Positions 8,054 to 15,079 of a DNA stretch of 25,686 nt are shown here, piece after piece. The position numbers were made by a program, and so were the translations under genes. Positions within the stretch are counted from its first letter, which is position 1. Each line of letters opens with the position of its first letter. The stretch comes from GCA-003244245 sp035997545 (GTDB taxonomy: Bacteria > Actinomycetota > Actinomycetes > Mycobacteriales > Pseudonocardiaceae). The DNA lies in NCBI GenBank assembly GCA_035997545.1, contig DASYIL010000063.1, positions 1 through 25,686 of the forward strand, given 5' to 3'. The notes below the pieces were generated by a model. That model saw nothing but the letters and a program-made list of their open reading frames with translations, was not told the origin of the DNA and searched no databases.

Positions 8054-8605
8054 ATGATCGCCGGACTGTTGCTGGCGGCCGGGGCTGGGCGGCGCTACGG
8101 CATGCCCAAGGCCCTAGTCGACGGTGGCGCCTGGTTGCGCCGGGCCGTGGCCACACTGACCGAAGGCGGATGCGACCCGGTGCTCGTCGTGATCGGTGCC
8201 GCGGCCGACCGGGTCGCCCCGTTGGTGCCCGATACCGCCGGCACTGTGCTGGCCACAGACTGGGCCGACGGTATGGGCGCCTCGCTACGGGCCGGCCTGG
8301 CCGAGCTGGTTCGCAGCGCGCCGCCTCAGGTGCAGGCCGCGCTAGTGCACCTGGTCGACCTGCCCGACGTCGACGCCTCCGTGGTCCGCAGGCTTGCCAC
8401 GCTGGCCGGTCCAGCAGTGGTGGCCCGGGCGGGATTCGAGAGCCAGCCCGGCCATCCAGTGCTGCTCGGCAGGCAGCACTGGGCCGATGTCGTCGCGTCG
8501 GCACAGGGCGACCGGGGGGCCCGGGACTGGCTGGCGCAACGGTCCGACCTGACCGTGGTGGACTGCTCGGATCTGGCCAGCGGGGTCGACGTGGATCGCC
8601 CGTAA
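8054..8605 (+). CDS. MobA/MocA-like molybdenum cofactor nucleotidyltransferase
   Basis: This is a Rossmann-like nucleotidyltransferase that, by family and neighbour, probably attaches CMP or GMP to molybdopterin for xanthine dehydrogenase or CO dehydrogenase-type enzymes. The N-terminal signature LLLAAGAGRRYGMPKAL (NTP-binding loop, with the conserved Lys) starts at residue 4, and LVHLVDLPDVD near 100 supplies the metal-binding Asp region. At 183 residues it is slightly short but complete. I start it at ATG 8054 because GGAGG at 8041-8045 is seven bases before it. The GTG at 8048 is in frame but too close to the ribosome-binding site. The xdhC-type gene follows 175 bases later in the same direction, a standard pairing. 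Confidence 0.85.
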   Translation: MIAGLLLAAGAGRRYGMPKALVDGGAWLRRAVATLTEGGCDPVLVVIGAAADRVAPLVPDTAGTVLATDWADGMGASLRAGLAELVRSAPPQVQAALVHLVDLPDVDASVVRRLATLAGPAVVARAGFESQPGHPVLLGRQHWADVVASAQGDRGARDWLAQRSDLTVVDCSDLASGVDVDRP

Positions 8606-8641
8606 CCCGATTGGGTACAACTCCAGCGGCTCCGGCGGCAT

Positions 8642-8657
8642 TGTGGGTGAACCCACA
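8642..8657. repeat. 16-bp near-palindrome upstream of xdhC
   Basis: TGTGGGT and ACCCACA are separated by two bases. It lies 124 bases before the xdhC start, in the space between mocA and xdhC. It may be an operator half-site pair or a small hairpin. No regulator is nearby to assign. Confidence 0.4.
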
Positions 8658-8780
8658 CGCCCGTTGGGCCGAATACTCTCTCATACAGGGGCTGCATCGT
8701 TGCGGCACTGCCGCGCGTTGACCGGCTTCTGGCGGGACACAGCCTAGCCATGCTGGAAACTCTGCCGAGGGAGGTCCGCG

Positions 8781-9929
8781 GTGCGTGAGGTGCTCGACGA
8801 ACTGGTGGCGGAGTGGCGCCAGGGCAAATCCACCGCGGTGGGAACGGTGGTGTCCACGTACCGGTCGGCGCCCCGCCCGGCCGGAGCGTCCATGCTGGTG
8901 ACGTCGGACGAGCGGGCGGTCGGCAGCGTTTCCGGTGGCTGCGTGGAGGGTGCGGTCTTCGAACTGGGCCAGCAGGTGCTCGCCGACGACACCCCGATCC
9001 TGCAGCGCTACGGCTTCTCCGACGACGTGGCCTTCGCCGTCGGGCTGACCTGTGGCGGCATCCTCGACGTATTCGTCCAGAAGGTGGACCCGGTCAGCTT
9101 CCCCGAGCTGGACGAGGTCGCCACGTCAGTGGCCGACAAGGAGCCGGTCGCGGTAGCCACCGTGGTCGCGCACCCCGACCCTGCGCGGGTCGGTCTCCGA
9201 GTGGTGGTCTGGTCGGACCGGCACTCCGGCACCTTCGGCTCCTCTCGGGCCGACAAGGCGGTGATCGAGGATGTCCGCGGGGCGCTCGCCGCCGGCCGCA
9301 CGGTCACGCTGCACTACGGCCCCGACGGGGAACGCCGCGGCGAGGGCATGGACGTGTTCGTGAACTCCATGGGGCCTCCGCCCCGGATGCTGGTGTTCGG
9401 CGCAATCGACTTCGCTGCCGCGATGGCTCGGATCGGGATGTTCCTCGGCTACCACGTGACGGTGTGCGACGCGCGGCCGGTGTTCGCCACCAAGAGCCGC
9501 TTTCCCGACGCCCACGAGGTCGTCGTGAACTGGCCGCACCGGTACCTGAAGGAGGAGGCCGCCGCTGGCCGGATCGACCAGCGGACCGTGGTCACCGTGC
9601 TCACTCACGACCCGAAGTTCGATGTCCCGGTACTCGTCGAGGCGTTGCAGATGGACCTTGCCTACCTCGGCGCGATGGGGTCGCGAAAGACCCACAAGGA
9701 CCGGGCGGCCCGGCTGCGCGAGGCGGGCGTGACCGACGAGCAGATGTCCAAGATAGCCTCGCCGATCGGGCTGGACCTGGGCGCTCGAACACCGGAGGAG
9801 ACCGCGGTGTCCATCGCCGCCGAGATCATCTCCCTACGCTGGGGGGGTGGTGCCACCCGCCTGGCTAACCTGGAGGGGCCCATCCACGGCGCGAACCCCA
9901 TCGCAGAATCCGAGCCGGTCAAGGCCTAG
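8781..9929 (+). CDS. XdhC/CoxI-family molybdoenzyme maturation protein
   Basis: The XdhC family binds molybdenum cofactor and delivers its sulfurated form to xanthine dehydrogenase-type enzymes. The N-terminal XdhC_CoxI domain shows GSVSGGCVEGAV (residues 53-64) and GLTCGGILDVFVQ near 93-105. The C-terminal XdhC Rossmann domain shows RMLVFGAIDFAAA near 206-218, DARPVFATKSRFPDA, and YLGAMGSRKTH near 298-308. At 382 residues it is a complete two-domain protein. The GTG start is preceded by GGGAGG at good spacing. No xanthine dehydrogenase or CO dehydrogenase subunits lie here, so its client is elsewhere. The next gene is infA, 338 bases downstream, with its own predicted promoter. Confidence 0.92.
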   Translation: MREVLDELVAEWRQGKSTAVGTVVSTYRSAPRPAGASMLVTSDERAVGSVSGGCVEGAVFELGQQVLADDTPILQRYGFSDDVAFAVGLTCGGILDVFVQKVDPVSFPELDEVATSVADKEPVAVATVVAHPDPARVGLRVVVWSDRHSGTFGSSRADKAVIEDVRGALAAGRTVTLHYGPDGERRGEGMDVFVNSMGPPPRMLVFGAIDFAAAMARIGMFLGYHVTVCDARPVFATKSRFPDAHEVVVNWPHRYLKEEAAAGRIDQRTVVTVLTHDPKFDVPVLVEALQMDLAYLGAMGSRKTHKDRAARLREAGVTDEQMSKIASPIGLDLGARTPEETAVSIAAEIISLRWGGGATRLANLEGPIHGANPIAESEPVKA

Positions 9930-10055
9930 CTCGCGGTCTGGTACCAGAACGCCGTCGAGCAGGCTGGCAGCCCGGACTGCGGTGCTGTTCGCAGGTGGAT
10001 AGGCGAGCGGGCGGGAGCCCCCAGGCCTCCACGATGATCGGTGTGAGGGCCCGGT

Positions 10056-10084
10056 TTGGATCCTCGCTGACCTCGACGTAAACT
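10056..10084 (+). promoter_or_regulatory. predicted promoter of the infA ribosomal operon
   Basis: TTGGAT (10056-10061) and TAAACT (10079-10084) are 17 bases apart. This is the best promoter in the 338-base stretch 9930-10267, which has no gene I can support. The predicted leader to infA is about 177 bases. Confidence 0.5.
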
Positions 10085-10091
10085 GTGCTGT

Positions 10092-10110
10092 CGGCGCGAG
10101 CATCGCGCCG
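10092..10110 (+). repeat. 8-bp stem hairpin at the predicted infA transcript start
   Basis: CGGCGCGA (10092-10099) pairs perfectly with TCGCGCCG (10103-10110) around a 3-base loop. It falls at the 5' end of the predicted transcript, where it could protect the RNA or control translation or elongation. Confidence 0.55.
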
Positions 10111-10267
10111 GTTCTAGCGTGTCTGCAGGTATCTGCGCAGGTTTCCTGCTCAGCAGTGCGTCCCGCACTTCTCGTGATGCCTCCCCACGTCTTGGAACTG
10201 GCCGGTGCCTGCGTCGCGGCACGGCCGCCGCCCGGCGGCCTGGCGAACCGGCAGGAACGCGGAGGAC

Positions 10268-10489
10268 ATGGGCAAAAAGGACGGGGCCATCGAGGTCGAG
10301 GGCAAGGTGGTTGAACCACTCCCCAACGCGATGTTCCGGGTCGAGTTGGAGAACGGTCACCGCGTTCTCGCACACATCAGCGGTAAGATGCGCCAGCACT
10401 ATATCCGCATCTTGCCCGAGGACCGGGTGGTCGTGGAGCTCTCGCCCTACGACCTGTCCCGTGGCCGCATCGTCTACCGCTACAAGTAG
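10268..10489 (+). CDS. infA: translation initiation factor IF-1
   Basis: IF-1 is the S1/OB-fold factor that occupies the ribosomal A site during initiation. The 73-residue length is exactly the family norm. The sequence is near-canonical for actinobacteria: MGKKDGAIEVEGKVVEPLPN, then FRVELENGHRVLAHISGKMR and the YDLSRGRIVYRYK end. A GGAGG lies just before the ATG, with unusually short spacing, but homology fixes the start at MGKKDG. rpmJ begins 18 bases after the stop. Confidence 0.98.
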   Translation: MGKKDGAIEVEGKVVEPLPNAMFRVELENGHRVLAHISGKMRQHYIRILPEDRVVVELSPYDLSRGRIVYRYK

Positions 10490-10507
10490 CGCACCAGGAG
10501 AGATGAC

Positions 10508-10621
10508 GTGAAGGTGCAGCCGAGCGTCAAGCGGATCTGCGACAAGTGCAAGGTGATCCGCCGCCACGGCGTGGTCATGGTGATCTGCGAAAACTTGCGC
10601 CATAAGCAGCGGCAGGGCTGA
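10508..10621 (+). CDS. rpmJ: 50S ribosomal protein bL36, zinc-ribbon form
   Basis: This 37-residue ribosomal protein begins at GTG 10508. It keeps all four zinc ligands (CDKC, then a Cys in VICENLRHK followed by His), so it is the zinc-binding C+ form, not the zinc-free paralogue made under zinc starvation. CAGGAGA lies upstream of the start. It sits between infA and rpsM, as in most actinobacteria. The 167 bases to rpsM contain two short hairpins. Confidence 0.96.
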   Translation: MKVQPSVKRICDKCKVIRRHGVVMVICENLRHKQRQG

Positions 10622-10671
10622 GCCGCGCACGATGTCGCCGACCACGGCGCACGAAGACCTCCCCGCGCCAC

Positions 10672-10740
10672 CCGATCACAGGGATCGGTTCACCCCCGGA
10701 CGCCAGGCCGGGGCCCGCGGACGACGAGTCCGCATGCGGG
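10672..10740 (+). promoter_or_regulatory. two hairpins in the rpmJ-rpsM spacer
   Basis: CCGATC (10672-10677) pairs with GATCGG (10683-10688). GCGGAC (10717-10722) pairs with GTCCGC (10728-10733), with a further CCCGC/GCGGG pairing (10714-10718 and 10736-10740) as an alternative. These may be processing sites or targets for ribosomal-protein feedback, which is inference only. Confidence 0.4.
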
Positions 10741-10788
10741 ACGGACGGGGAGTAGACCTGGTGACGACGAGACAGGAGACACCGCCGG

Positions 10789-11169
10789 ATGGCACGACTC
10801 TCTGGCGTTGACCTCCCCCGCGACAAGCGGATGGAGATCGCGCTCACCTACATCTACGGAATCGGCCGTACCCGTTCGCACGAAATTCTCAGCGCGACCG
10901 GGCTGAGCCCGGACCTACGTTCTAAGGACCTGTCCGACGAGGACCTCGTCCGGCTGCGGGACTACATCGAGAACAACTATAAAGTCGAGGGTGACCTCCG
11001 TCGTGAGGTCCAGGCCGACATCCGCCGCAAGATCGAGATCGGCTGCTATGAGGGCCTGCGGTGGCGCCGCGGGTTGCCCGTGCGTGGTCAACGAACCAAG
11101 ACCAACGCTCGCACCCGCAAGGGTCCGAAGAAGACGGTTGCCGGCAAGAAGAAGACGGGGAAGAAGTGA
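10789..11169 (+). CDS. rpsM: 30S ribosomal protein uS13
   Basis: uS13 sits in the head of the small subunit and contacts the large subunit. The 126-residue length is normal. The start MARLSGVDLPRDKRMEIALT and the lysine-rich tail are typical. One oddity is tryptophan at residue 92 (GLRWRRGLPVRGQRT), where nearly all bacterial S13 proteins I know have histidine. AGGAGA lies about ten bases before the ATG. It is part of the infA-rplQ unit, with 110 bases to rpsK. Confidence 0.97.
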   Translation: MARLSGVDLPRDKRMEIALTYIYGIGRTRSHEILSATGLSPDLRSKDLSDEDLVRLRDYIENNYKVEGDLRREVQADIRRKIEIGCYEGLRWRRGLPVRGQRTKTNARTRKGPKKTVAGKKKTGKK

Positions 11170-11279
11170 TCCCCGCAGGCCCCGCCGGTGCACCACACCG
11201 GTCACCCAGACTGAGACCTGCTTGCAGGGTCGAAGCATCGATACTTCCGTACCCAGACTCGATGTAGGAGCGCAACCGC

Positions 11280-11687
11280 ATGCCACCCAAAGCACGAGCA
11301 GGTGCCGGCGTCAAGAAGGTGCGGCGCAAGGAGAAGAAGAACGTCGCGCATGGCCATGCGCACATCAAGTCGACGTTCAACAACACGATCGTCTCGATCA
11401 CCGACCCCACTGGCGCGGTTATCGCGTGGGCCTCGGCGGGCCACGTCGGGTTCAAAGGCTCGCGCAAGTCCACCCCGTTCGCTGCGCAGATGGCCGCCGA
11501 GAGCGCCGCCCGCAAGGCCGCCGAGCACGGTATGAAAAAGGTCGATGTCTTCGTGAAGGGTCCGGGCTCGGGCCGCGAGACGGCGATCCGGTCGCTGCAG
11601 GCCGCCGGCCTCGAGGTCGGCACCATCCAGGACGTGACCCCGCAGCCGCACAACGGCTGCCGGCCGCCGAAGCGGCGTCGGGTCTGA
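11280..11687 (+). CDS. rpsK: 30S ribosomal protein uS11
   Basis: uS11 forms part of the small-subunit platform near the mRNA exit. Its 135 residues include a short basic N-terminal extension, the core AHIKSTFNNTIVSITD, and the invariant end DVTPQPHNGCRPPKRRRV. AGGAG lies nine bases before the ATG. rpsD follows after 19 bases. Confidence 0.98.
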   Translation: MPPKARAGAGVKKVRRKEKKNVAHGHAHIKSTFNNTIVSITDPTGAVIAWASAGHVGFKGSRKSTPFAAQMAAESAARKAAEHGMKKVDVFVKGPGSGRETAIRSLQAAGLEVGTIQDVTPQPHNGCRPPKRRRV

Positions 11688-11706
11688 GGCGCGGGAGGAA
11701 TAGCAG

Positions 11707-12312
11707 ATGGCTCGATACACCGGCCCCGTAACCCGCAAGTCCCGCCGGCTCAAGACTGACCTGGTCGGCGGTGATCAGGCCTTCGAGCGTCGCCCGTATC
11801 CGCCCGGCCAGCACGGCCGCGCGCGTATCAAGGAGAGTGAGTACCTCCTGCAGATGCAGGAGAAGCAGAAGGCCCGCTTCAGTTACGGCGTCATGGAAAA
11901 GCAGTTTCGCCGGTACTACGAGGAGGCCAGCCGCCGCGCCGGTAAGACCGGTGACACGCTGCTGCAGATCCTGGAGTCCCGGCTGGACAACGTCGTCTAC
12001 CGGGCGGGCCTGGCCCGCACCCGGCGTCAGGCCCGCCAGCTGGTGAGCCACGGGCACTTCGTGGTCAACGGCGAAAAGGTGGACGTCCCCAGCTTCCGGG
12101 TCTCCCGGTTCGACATTATCGATGTCAAGCCGAAGTCGCGGCCCACGCTGCCGTTCGTGGTCGCCAAGGAGACCCTCGGAGACCGCCCCGTACCGGCGTG
12201 GCTGCAGGTCGTCCCCTCGTCGCTGCGGGTGCTGGTGCACCGGCTGCCGGAGCGCGCCCAGATCGACGTGCCGCTGCAGGAGCAGTTGATCGTCGAGTTC
12301 TATTCCAAGTAA
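11707..12312 (+). CDS. rpsD: 30S ribosomal protein uS4
   Basis: uS4 is a primary 16S rRNA binder and assembly initiator. It has 201 residues with the actinobacterial start MARYTGPVTRKSRRLKTDL, the S4 RNA-binding domain RLDNVVYRAGLARTRRQARQ with QLVSHGHFVVNGEKVDVPS, and the end LIVEFYSK. It has no N-terminal Cys cluster, so it is the zinc-free type. GGAGG lies eight bases before the ATG. Confidence 0.98.
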   Translation: MARYTGPVTRKSRRLKTDLVGGDQAFERRPYPPGQHGRARIKESEYLLQMQEKQKARFSYGVMEKQFRRYYEEASRRAGKTGDTLLQILESRLDNVVYRAGLARTRRQARQLVSHGHFVVNGEKVDVPSFRVSRFDIIDVKPKSRPTLPFVVAKETLGDRPVPAWLQVVPSSLRVLVHRLPERAQIDVPLQEQLIVEFYSK

Positions 12313-12360
12313 TCCCGACCAACGGCGTCAAATAGTGGGCGCCAGAGGAGGAACATCACC

Positions 12361-13446
12361 ATGCTGATCACCCAGCGACCCAACCTCACCGAGGAACCGG
12401 TCGTCGTCACCCGTTCCCGGTTCGTCATCGAGCCGCTGGAGCCGGGCTTCGGCTACACCCTGGGCAACTCACTGCGCCGGACCTTGCTCTCGTCCATCCC
12501 GGGGGCGGCGGTTACCAGCATCCGCATCGATGGGGTGCTGCACGAGTTCACCACCGTGCCGGGCGTCAAGGAGGACGTCACCGACATCATCCTCAATCTC
12601 AAGGAGCTCGTGGTCAGCTCCGAGGAGGACGAGCCGGTGACGATGTACCTGCGCAAGCAGGGGCCGGGTGACGTCACGGCGGGTGACATCGTGCCGCCGG
12701 CCGGCGTCACCGTGTTCAACCCCGATCTGCACATCGCCACCCTGAACGGCAAGGGCAAACTGGAGATCGAGCTGATTGTCGAGCGGGGCCGCGGTTATGT
12801 GCCTGCGGTGCAGAACAAGGCGTCCGGCGCGGAGATCGGCCGGATTCCGGTGGACTCTATCTACTCGCCGGTGATGAAGGTGACCTACAAGGTCGAGGCC
12901 ACCCGGGTCGAGCAGCGTACCGACTTCGACAAGCTGATTCTAGATGTGGAGACCAAGCCGTCGCTGTCCCCGCGGGACGCGCTGGCCTCGGCCGGCCGGA
13001 CCCTGGTGGAGCTGTTCGGCCTGGCTCGCGAGCTCAACGTGGACGCCGAGGGCATCGAGATCGGCCCCTCGCCGGCCGAGGCGGACACGATCGCGGCGTT
13101 CGCGATGCCCATCGAGGACCTGGACCTCACCGTCCGGTCCTACAACTGCCTCAAGCGGGAGGGCATTCACACCGTCGGTGAGCTGGTCAGCCGCAGTGAG
13201 GCCGACCTGCTGGACATCCGTAACTTCGGCGCCAAGTCAATCGACGAGGTGAAGCTGAAGCTGGCCGGCCTCGGTCTGCAACTCAAGGACAGCCCGCCCG
13301 GGTTCGACCCGTCAGCAGTGGCCGCAGAGTACTCGATCGACGGGTGGGGCGACGGCAGCGACAATGGGGTTGACAACGGCACCGATTACGGTCCCGACTT
13401 CGGCACCGACGATGGCCAGGACTACGCCGAAACCGAGCAGCTGTAG
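12361..13446 (+). CDS. rpoA: RNA polymerase alpha subunit
   Basis: The alpha subunit dimerises to nucleate RNA polymerase assembly, and its C-terminal domain binds UP elements and activators. The N-terminal domain contains GFGYTLGNSLRRTLLSSIPG near residues 30-50. The C-terminal domain contains DLTVRSYNCLKREGIHTVGE near 255-275 and DIRNFGAKSIDEVK. The tail is a low-complexity stretch of Gly, Asp and Asn repeats (about residues 325-350) ending DYAETEQL, a lineage-typical ending in mycobacteria and relatives. The length is 361 residues. AGGAGG lies nine bases before the ATG. A perfect 46-bp palindrome begins three bases after the stop. Confidence 0.98.
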   Translation: MLITQRPNLTEEPVVVTRSRFVIEPLEPGFGYTLGNSLRRTLLSSIPGAAVTSIRIDGVLHEFTTVPGVKEDVTDIILNLKELVVSSEEDEPVTMYLRKQGPGDVTAGDIVPPAGVTVFNPDLHIATLNGKGKLEIELIVERGRGYVPAVQNKASGAEIGRIPVDSIYSPVMKVTYKVEATRVEQRTDFDKLILDVETKPSLSPRDALASAGRTLVELFGLARELNVDAEGIEIGPSPAEADTIAAFAMPIEDLDLTVRSYNCLKREGIHTVGELVSRSEADLLDIRNFGAKSIDEVKLKLAGLGLQLKDSPPGFDPSAVAAEYSIDGWGDGSDNGVDNGTDYGPDFGTDDGQDYAETEQL

Positions 13447-13448
13447 CA

Positions 13449-13494
13449 CTTGTGAGTGGCAATCGGTGCCATGGCACCGATTGCCACTCACAAG
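13449..13494. repeat. perfect 46-bp palindrome between rpoA and rplQ
   Basis: The left 23 bases (starting CTTGTGAGTGGCAATCGG) are the exact reverse complement of the right 23, with no loop or mismatch. It begins three bases after the rpoA stop and ends 21 bases before the rplQ ATG. As RNA it would form a stem of more than 20 bp between two essential genes. No T-run follows. It could be a dispersed palindromic element, a partial terminator or an RNA processing site. Confidence 0.95.
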
Positions 13495-13515
13495 GCGACC
13501 GAAGGGAGCCAAGAT

Positions 13516-14085
13516 ATGCCAACGCCGACCAAGGGTGCCCGACTTGGTGGGTCGCCGGCCCATCAGCGGCTGATGCTGGCCAATCTGGCGACATCGCTGT
13601 TCACCCACGGCCGGATCACCACCACCGAGGCCAAGGCGAAGCGGCTGCGCCCGTTCGCCGAGCGGTTGATCACCAAAGCCCGTAAGGCAGACCTGCACAA
13701 CCGCCGCGAGATCATGCGGGTGATCCGGGACAAGGACGTGGTGCACAAGCTGGTCGCGGAGATCGGCCCGCATTTCGCGACCCGGCCTGGTGGCTACACC
13801 CGGATCGTCAAGACGTTGCCACGCAAGGGCGACAACGCTCCGATGGCGATCATCGCGCTGGTCACTGAGCGCACCACCGCGGAGGTTGAGGAGGTCAAGC
13901 GCCGGGCCTTCAAGGGTCGGCCGCAAGTGCCGCAATCGGCCGCCGCCCCCCTGGAGTCGACACCTGAGGAGTCCAGCCCTGTGGATACCTCGACCGGGAC
14001 AACGGAGACCGAAACGGAGACCCCCGCCGCCGCGTCGGCCGAGGAGAGACCTCCGGCCGCGCGTCAGGGCTCGGGCGAATCCTGA
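13516..14085 (+). CDS. rplQ: 50S ribosomal protein bL17 with acidic C-terminal tail
   Basis: bL17 lies near the peptide exit tunnel. The conserved body is residues 1-135 (MPTPTKGARLGGSPAHQRLM, LATSLFTHGRITTTEAKAKR, TRIVKTLPRKGDNAPMAIIAL). It is followed by about 50 disordered residues rich in Glu, Thr, Ser, Pro and Ala, as in other actinobacterial L17 proteins. I start it at ATG 13516, which matches the family N-terminus and has GAAGGGAG upstream. The longer frame from 13456 runs through the palindrome and is not credible. Its stop overlaps a CTG that may start truA. Confidence 0.96.
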   Translation: MPTPTKGARLGGSPAHQRLMLANLATSLFTHGRITTTEAKAKRLRPFAERLITKARKADLHNRREIMRVIRDKDVVHKLVAEIGPHFATRPGGYTRIVKTLPRKGDNAPMAIIALVTERTTAEVEEVKRRAFKGRPQVPQSAAAPLESTPEESSPVDTSTGTTETETETPAAASAEERPPAARQGSGES

Positions 14086-14969
14086 TCCCGAGCACCGCCC
14101 CGCAGGAGCCCGCTGCCCCCGACGGGGACGGCGGGCTCCTGCGTTACCGGCTGGATATCAGCTACGACGGGTCCGGCTTCTCCGGATGGGCCCGCCAGCC
14201 GGGCCGACGAACCGTCCAGGGAGTTCTTGAGGACGCGGTGGCGACCGTGGCGCGGATCCAGGCGCTCCTCACCGTCGCTGGGCGCACTGACGCCGGGGTA
14301 CACGCCACCGGGCAGGTCGCGCACCTCGATGTGCCGCCCGGTGTGCTGCCACCCGATGAGCTCGCTCATCGGCTCGCTCGGCTGCTGCCCCCGGACCTCA
14401 GGGTGCCCGCGGTGCGTGAGGTGCCGCGCACCTTCGACGCCCGCTTCTCGGCGCTGCGCAGGCACTACCGGTACCGGGTCTGCGATGCGCCGTGGGGGGT
14501 CGATCCGCTGTGCCGGTATGACACCCTCGCCTACCACCGTGGGCTCGACGAGGCCGTGATGAACACGGCGAGCAAGCAGCTGCTCGGCGAGCATGACTTC
14601 GCCGCGTTCTGTCGCCGCCGGGAGGGTGCCAGCACGGTGCGCGCGCTGGAGCGCCTGGAGTGGACCCGCGACGAGACGCACCTACTGGTCGCGCATGTCG
14701 CGGCGGACGCGTTCTGCCACTCGATGGTGCGCAGCCTGGTGGGTTCCCTGCTGGCGGTGGGCGACGGCCGGCACGCGCCGCACTGGCCCGCTGGCCTGCT
14801 GCGCCACACCGTCCGAGCCAGCGGGGTGACCGTGGCGCCCCCGCACGGCCTCACCCTCGTCGGCGTCGACTACCCCGACGATGACCAGCTCGCCATCCGC
14901 GCCCAGCAGACCCGCGCCCTTCGGGTCGCTGGTGGCTTCGCCCCGTCTGATGGGTCCCGGTCATCATGA
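14082..14969 (+). CDS. truA: tRNA pseudouridine(38-40) synthase TruA, start codon unclear
   Basis: TruA converts uridines 38-40 of the tRNA anticodon arm to pseudouridine. The conserved N-terminus (YRLDISYDGSGFSGWARQPG) is encoded at about 14142-14205. The catalytic Asp lies in GRTDAGVHATGQV, and later blocks HYRYRVCDAP and FCHSMVRSLVGSLL are intact. There is no ATG, GTG or TTG in frame from 13983 to 14237, and the first such codon (GTG 14238) would remove the conserved N-terminus. The best candidates are CTG 14082, which overlaps the rplQ stop as CTGA, or CTG 14139 after a hairpin. From 14082 the product is 295 residues, close to family length. Otherwise the gene looks functional. Confidence 0.85.
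   Translation: MIPSTAPQEPAAPDGDGGLLRYRLDISYDGSGFSGWARQPGRRTVQGVLEDAVATVARIQALLTVAGRTDAGVHATGQVAHLDVPPGVLPPDELAHRLARLLPPDLRVPAVREVPRTFDARFSALRRHYRYRVCDAPWGVDPLCRYDTLAYHRGLDEAVMNTASKQLLGEHDFAAFCRRREGASTVRALERLEWTRDETHLLVAHVAADAFCHSMVRSLVGSLLAVGDGRHAPHWPAGLLRHTVRASGVTVAPPHGLTLVGVDYPDDDQLAIRAQQTRALRVAGGFAPSDGSRSS
14101..14143 (+). repeat. 13-bp stem hairpin over the truA start region
   Basis: CGCAGGAGCCCGC (14101-14113) pairs perfectly with GCGGGCTCCTGCG (14131-14143), and the 17-base loop itself contains CCCCGACGGGG. It covers the junction between rplQ and the conserved part of truA. There is no T-run. It could couple or limit truA translation. Confidence 0.8.
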
Positions 14970-15079
14970 CGTTCCAGCGGCCGGAGCCAGACCCGCGACG
15001 AGCGCGACAAGCCGGAAGTCGCCGCCCCCGGCACGAACATCATGTCGTACTGTGCGAGTCCGCCGGGGTGCGCAGCGCA

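Noticed and set aside
7455..8055. CRISPR array, tRNA or rRNA in the intergenic stretches
   Set aside because: No regularly spaced repeats, cloverleaf or rRNA-like sequence was seen here or elsewhere in the window.
8038..8721. Alternative plus-strand frame over mocA
   Set aside because: It is an Arg/Gly-rich shadow frame. The MocA signature and the ribosome-binding site place the real gene in the other frame.
7576..9929. A single metal or cofactor island combining the His-rich gene with mocA and xdhC
   Set aside because: The His-rich gene is on the opposite strand with its own promoter-like sequence, and nothing but proximity links it to the molybdenum genes.
9926..10645. Minus-strand ORF across infA and rpmJ
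   Set aside because: It is antisense to two certain ribosomal genes and has no family resemblance. A short stretch near 10000-10080 looks somewhat protein-like but has no start or continuation.
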